Source: Candidatus Kapaibacterium sp. (GTDB lineage: Bacteria > Bacteroidota > Ignavibacteria > Kapaibacteriales > UBA4661). From it: a stretch of 34,439 nucleotides of DNA. Position numbers and translations under genes: made by a program. The notes below the pieces were generated by a model. It did not search any database and was not told the DNA's origin. It was given only the letters and a program-made list of their open reading frames with translations. Below, piece after piece: positions 32,372-34,439 of this stretch (positions within the stretch are counted from its first letter, which is position 1; each line of letters begins with the position of its first letter). The stretch spans positions 1-34,439 of the forward strand of contig JANWZB010000017.1 in NCBI GenBank assembly GCA_025055035.1. Direction: 5' to 3'.

Positions 32372-34009
32372 ATGAATCTTCGACACAGCATTGCTACAAT
32401 TTTTGACTTATCACCTGACAAAGACCGTCTGAGCAAAACTATTAACCGCAGCATTTACGCTCTCATCGTTCTGAGCACGGTCATTGTGATTGTAGAAACT
32501 ATACCGGCATTCAAACTCCAATATCTACCATACCTGTACGCATGTGAAATAGTGATTACTATCGTTTTCTGCGCGGAACTAGTCTTGCGTTGCGCAGTTC
32601 TCGATATCCTTGTCCGCAAGCATACATCGGCGTGGGAACGATTCCTCTTATTTGCTTACTTCATTATCGATTTTGCCGCGGTAATCCCTCCTATAGTCTT
32701 TCTGCTCTCTCCTGACAATATCCATCATGACTACTTTCTAACATTGCGGCTCTTAAGAATCTTTAAGGCATTTCGCCATGATCATTCTATTGAACTCATT
32801 TTGAAAGCTGTCATTAACAAGCGTACCGAACTTCTTCATTCAGCGATTCTCGTTTTTACTTTCACAGTGTTTCTCTCGGTACTTCTGTACGAAATTGAAA
32901 ATGACTTTGAATTTGGAGGAGGTTCGCATACAACACCATTTACCGACATTTTCACAACGCTAGCGTGGGCTTTCTCTATGTTTGTGAATGATGCTATCGG
33001 ATATCAAGAAGCAGGATTATTACCTACTACCCCTATAGGGCGCTTCATAGCGTGGATTATTGGATTTTTAAATATCGGCATTGTTATTATTCCAACGGGC
33101 ATTATTGCTTCAGGGTTCCTCGAAGTGCTCGAAGAAAACAAAATCGAATCGCAATATCTTTTACTCAAACAGGCATTTCGCAAAAAATATAATGCTACTT
33201 TAGGGATCGAAATCTTCGAACGACCTCGCACACTGCTTACACTGCAAAATGCTTTGTTTATCGAGGAAGCAAACTTCTACAAAATACTTGAAAGTAAGCA
33301 AGGCTTTCGCATTCGCGCTGTCTATTCAGCAGACGATGAAAAGTATAATGATACTAACATCATCGAACACTACGCATACCAAGACATTACTCTTTACGGT
33401 GCAATGATACGCCGCACAAGCGCAGAAATCTTGATTCTTACACCTAACAGCGCAGCAGAAGAAAATATTGGGTATTTTTCGTATTGTATCGCAGAACTTT
33501 TACATGCTCACTATATATCCAATGAACGCTACCAGATCAATGCACTCCACCGCGAATTTGATATATGCTTCAAGACAAGTCCTCTTCTGGATACTGACAT
33601 TAACATCGATATGCTTATACAACCTACTACGCCAAGGTCCTCGTCGTTATCTCACAGACAAGATCGGCTTCAGCCGCAGCAAGCCCTTCAGGCATTCAAG
33701 TGCGATATTCAGCAGATACTCCTCGATGACCCTTCTTTACGCACTATTCTTGTTTTTGAGTCGGAACACGACATGACAGAACACTTCGACATTACTACAG
33801 TAGACAAATACTCACGGGAATTACCGGCGCTCCTACGATACTGCATACGCTTGCGCACCATACGCACTGTGCAAACATATCTTGTGAGAATTAGCAACGC
33901 AACATTGTCGCATTACGACTACTATGTGTATATTCGTGAAGCAGCACAAGCCTTGCACACAGTATTGACAGCACCGGCAGTTTCTCACACTCGGTTTCGA
34001 CCATTATGA
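32372..34009 (+). CDS. Channel-fold ion transporter with replaced selectivity filter and unknown C-terminal domain
   Basis: This 545-residue protein has an N-terminal half that aligns with the six-helix channel two genes upstream: S1 (28-45, ETIPAF like ESIPSL), S2 (55-75), S3 (92-112), a weak S4 (123-136; LTLRLLRIFKAFRHDH) with few positive charges, S5 (154-174) and S6 (222-250; IIPTGIIASGFLEVL like ALPAGILASGFSEVL). The pore segment at 198-220 reads AWAFSMFVNDAIGYQEAGLL where the K+ channel has TTVGYGD, so the K+ filter is absent and ion choice is unknown. The soluble C-terminal ~280 residues match no family I recognise. The frame is continuous. The start ATG is weakly supported. Its stop overlaps the next gene as ATGA. 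Confidence 0.82.
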   Translation: MNLRHSIATIFDLSPDKDRLSKTINRSIYALIVLSTVIVIVETIPAFKLQYLPYLYACEIVITIVFCAELVLRCAVLDILVRKHTSAWERFLLFAYFIIDFAAVIPPIVFLLSPDNIHHDYFLTLRLLRIFKAFRHDHSIELILKAVINKRTELLHSAILVFTFTVFLSVLLYEIENDFEFGGGSHTTPFTDIFTTLAWAFSMFVNDAIGYQEAGLLPTTPIGRFIAWIIGFLNIGIVIIPTGIIASGFLEVLEENKIESQYLLLKQAFRKKYNATLGIEIFERPRTLLTLQNALFIEEANFYKILESKQGFRIRAVYSADDEKYNDTNIIEHYAYQDITLYGAMIRRTSAEILILTPNSAAEENIGYFSYCIAELLHAHYISNERYQINALHREFDICFKTSPLLDTDINIDMLIQPTTPRSSSLSHRQDRLQPQQALQAFKCDIQQILLDDPSLRTILVFESEHDMTEHFDITTVDKYSRELPALLRYCIRLRTIRTVQTYLVRISNATLSHYDYYVYIREAAQALHTVLTAPAVSHTRFRPL

Positions 34010-34439
34010 CTGTTCTCCACATTGTTGTTGCATCGCTTGCAGCAGTTGTTTTTTTCATGCATGGTCTGCAGGGCTTTAGCCAAGAAATACAAAACGTTGG
34101 TGGTAAGCAGTTACAGCTATGGCTTGAACGCTTCACAGCAAGCAAGTTTCGAGGCTTTATTATTGGTGCATGTACTACAGCGATTGTTCAGTCTAGTAGC
34201 GCAATAACGTCTCTTACAGTTACACTTGTTAGCAGCAGAACACTAAGCTTTTGGAATACCTGGGAGTTATTCTTGGAGCGGATGTTGGTATCACCGCTAC
34301 CGCGTGGTTAGTATCTCTACAACTCATGAACATCGGTCCTTGGTGTATTGTCTCACCTCGGTGTAAATCGAGGTTCAACCAGCACAGAGCACTACTCGCA
34401 AGTATAGGCATATCAGCAGCAGCTCGCCGCGCCGCACTG
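34006..34439 (+). pseudogene. Na/Pi-cotransporter family protein, partial at window end and frameshifted
   Basis: The first ~85 residues show the Na/Pi-cotransporter (NptA/PF02690-type) pattern: a TM segment with FFMHGLQGFSQ, then GACTTAIVQSSSAITSLTVTLV with the QSSSA motif. The frame then shifts near 34258-34260. The continuation LGVILGADVGITATAWLVSLQL, the second family motif, is read one base earlier. One extra C in AATACCTGGG would restore NTLGVILGADVG. After about 34340 the reading no longer looks like a transporter helix, and the sequence ends in a GC-rich stretch, so the extreme end may be unreliable. The ATG overlaps the channel stop codon, implying coupled translation. The family couples Na+ and phosphate uptake; here it may be a true pseudogene or a consensus error. 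Confidence 0.7.

Noticed and set aside
31811-32386. 191-codon minus-strand frame across the slipin end and the inverted repeat
   Set aside because: It is antisense to the well-conserved slipin coiled coil and spans a structured intergenic repeat, with no recognisable protein features.
1-34439. CRISPR array, tRNA/rRNA genes, insertion sequences or prophage genes
   Set aside because: No regularly spaced identical repeats, cloverleaf-like segments, transposase motifs or phage structural genes were seen in any intergenic region.

Overview
The window looks like chromosomal DNA of a Bacteroidota/Chlorobiota-group bacterium (Ignavibacteria- or Kapabacteria-like; this placement is inference). The grounds are two very large secreted proteins that end in type IX secretion (T9SS) type A C-terminal sorting domains, a propeller/Y_Y_Y sensor kinase typical of Bacteroidota, a Bacteroidota-type GlmM, and few strong Shine-Dalgarno sites. 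No rRNA, tRNA, CRISPR array, transposase or phage gene was seen.

Layout. 0.1-6.6 kb (minus): a small outer-membrane beta-barrel protein and, just upstream of it, a 1869-residue subtilisin-family protease with ASH-like and cohesin-like repeats and a T9SS tail. 7.0-10.0 kb (plus): a tight envelope operon, glmM - cdsA - PlsC-like acyltransferase, for amino-sugar and phospholipid precursors. 10.2-20.3 kb (minus): one giant gene of about 3385 codons. It encodes a surface protein made of two ~870-residue beta-rich modules, five ~140-residue repeats, about eight IPT/TIG domains and a T9SS tail. 20.7-25.5 kb: an unknown 89-residue protein, an NlpC/P60 peptidase (probably a lipoprotein), and a large propeller histidine kinase convergent with the peptidase. 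25.7-30.0 kb (plus): a membrane sensor with no output domain, a family 2 glycosyltransferase broken by two single-base frameshifts, a small unknown ORF, and a CHASE3 methyl-accepting chemotaxis protein closed by a strong terminator. 30.1-34.4 kb (plus): a voltage-gated K+ channel-like protein, a slipin (stomatin/SPFH) protein, a second channel-fold protein whose K+ selectivity filter is replaced and which has a ~280-residue unknown C-terminal region, and, overlapping its stop codon, the start of a Na/Pi-cotransporter-family gene that is frameshifted and runs off the window.

The most unusual part is the last one. It holds two paralogous six-helix channels flanking a stomatin-type scaffold, followed by a translationally coupled phosphate-transporter-like gene. 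Eukaryotic stomatins are known to regulate ion channels, so a membrane-domain ion-channel module is a reasonable but untested inference. Three frameshifts in the right third (two in the glycosyltransferase, one in the transporter) are all in the sense of one missing base, and each can be repaired by lengthening a 2-3 nt homopolymer by one base. They may therefore be consensus errors rather than gene decay.
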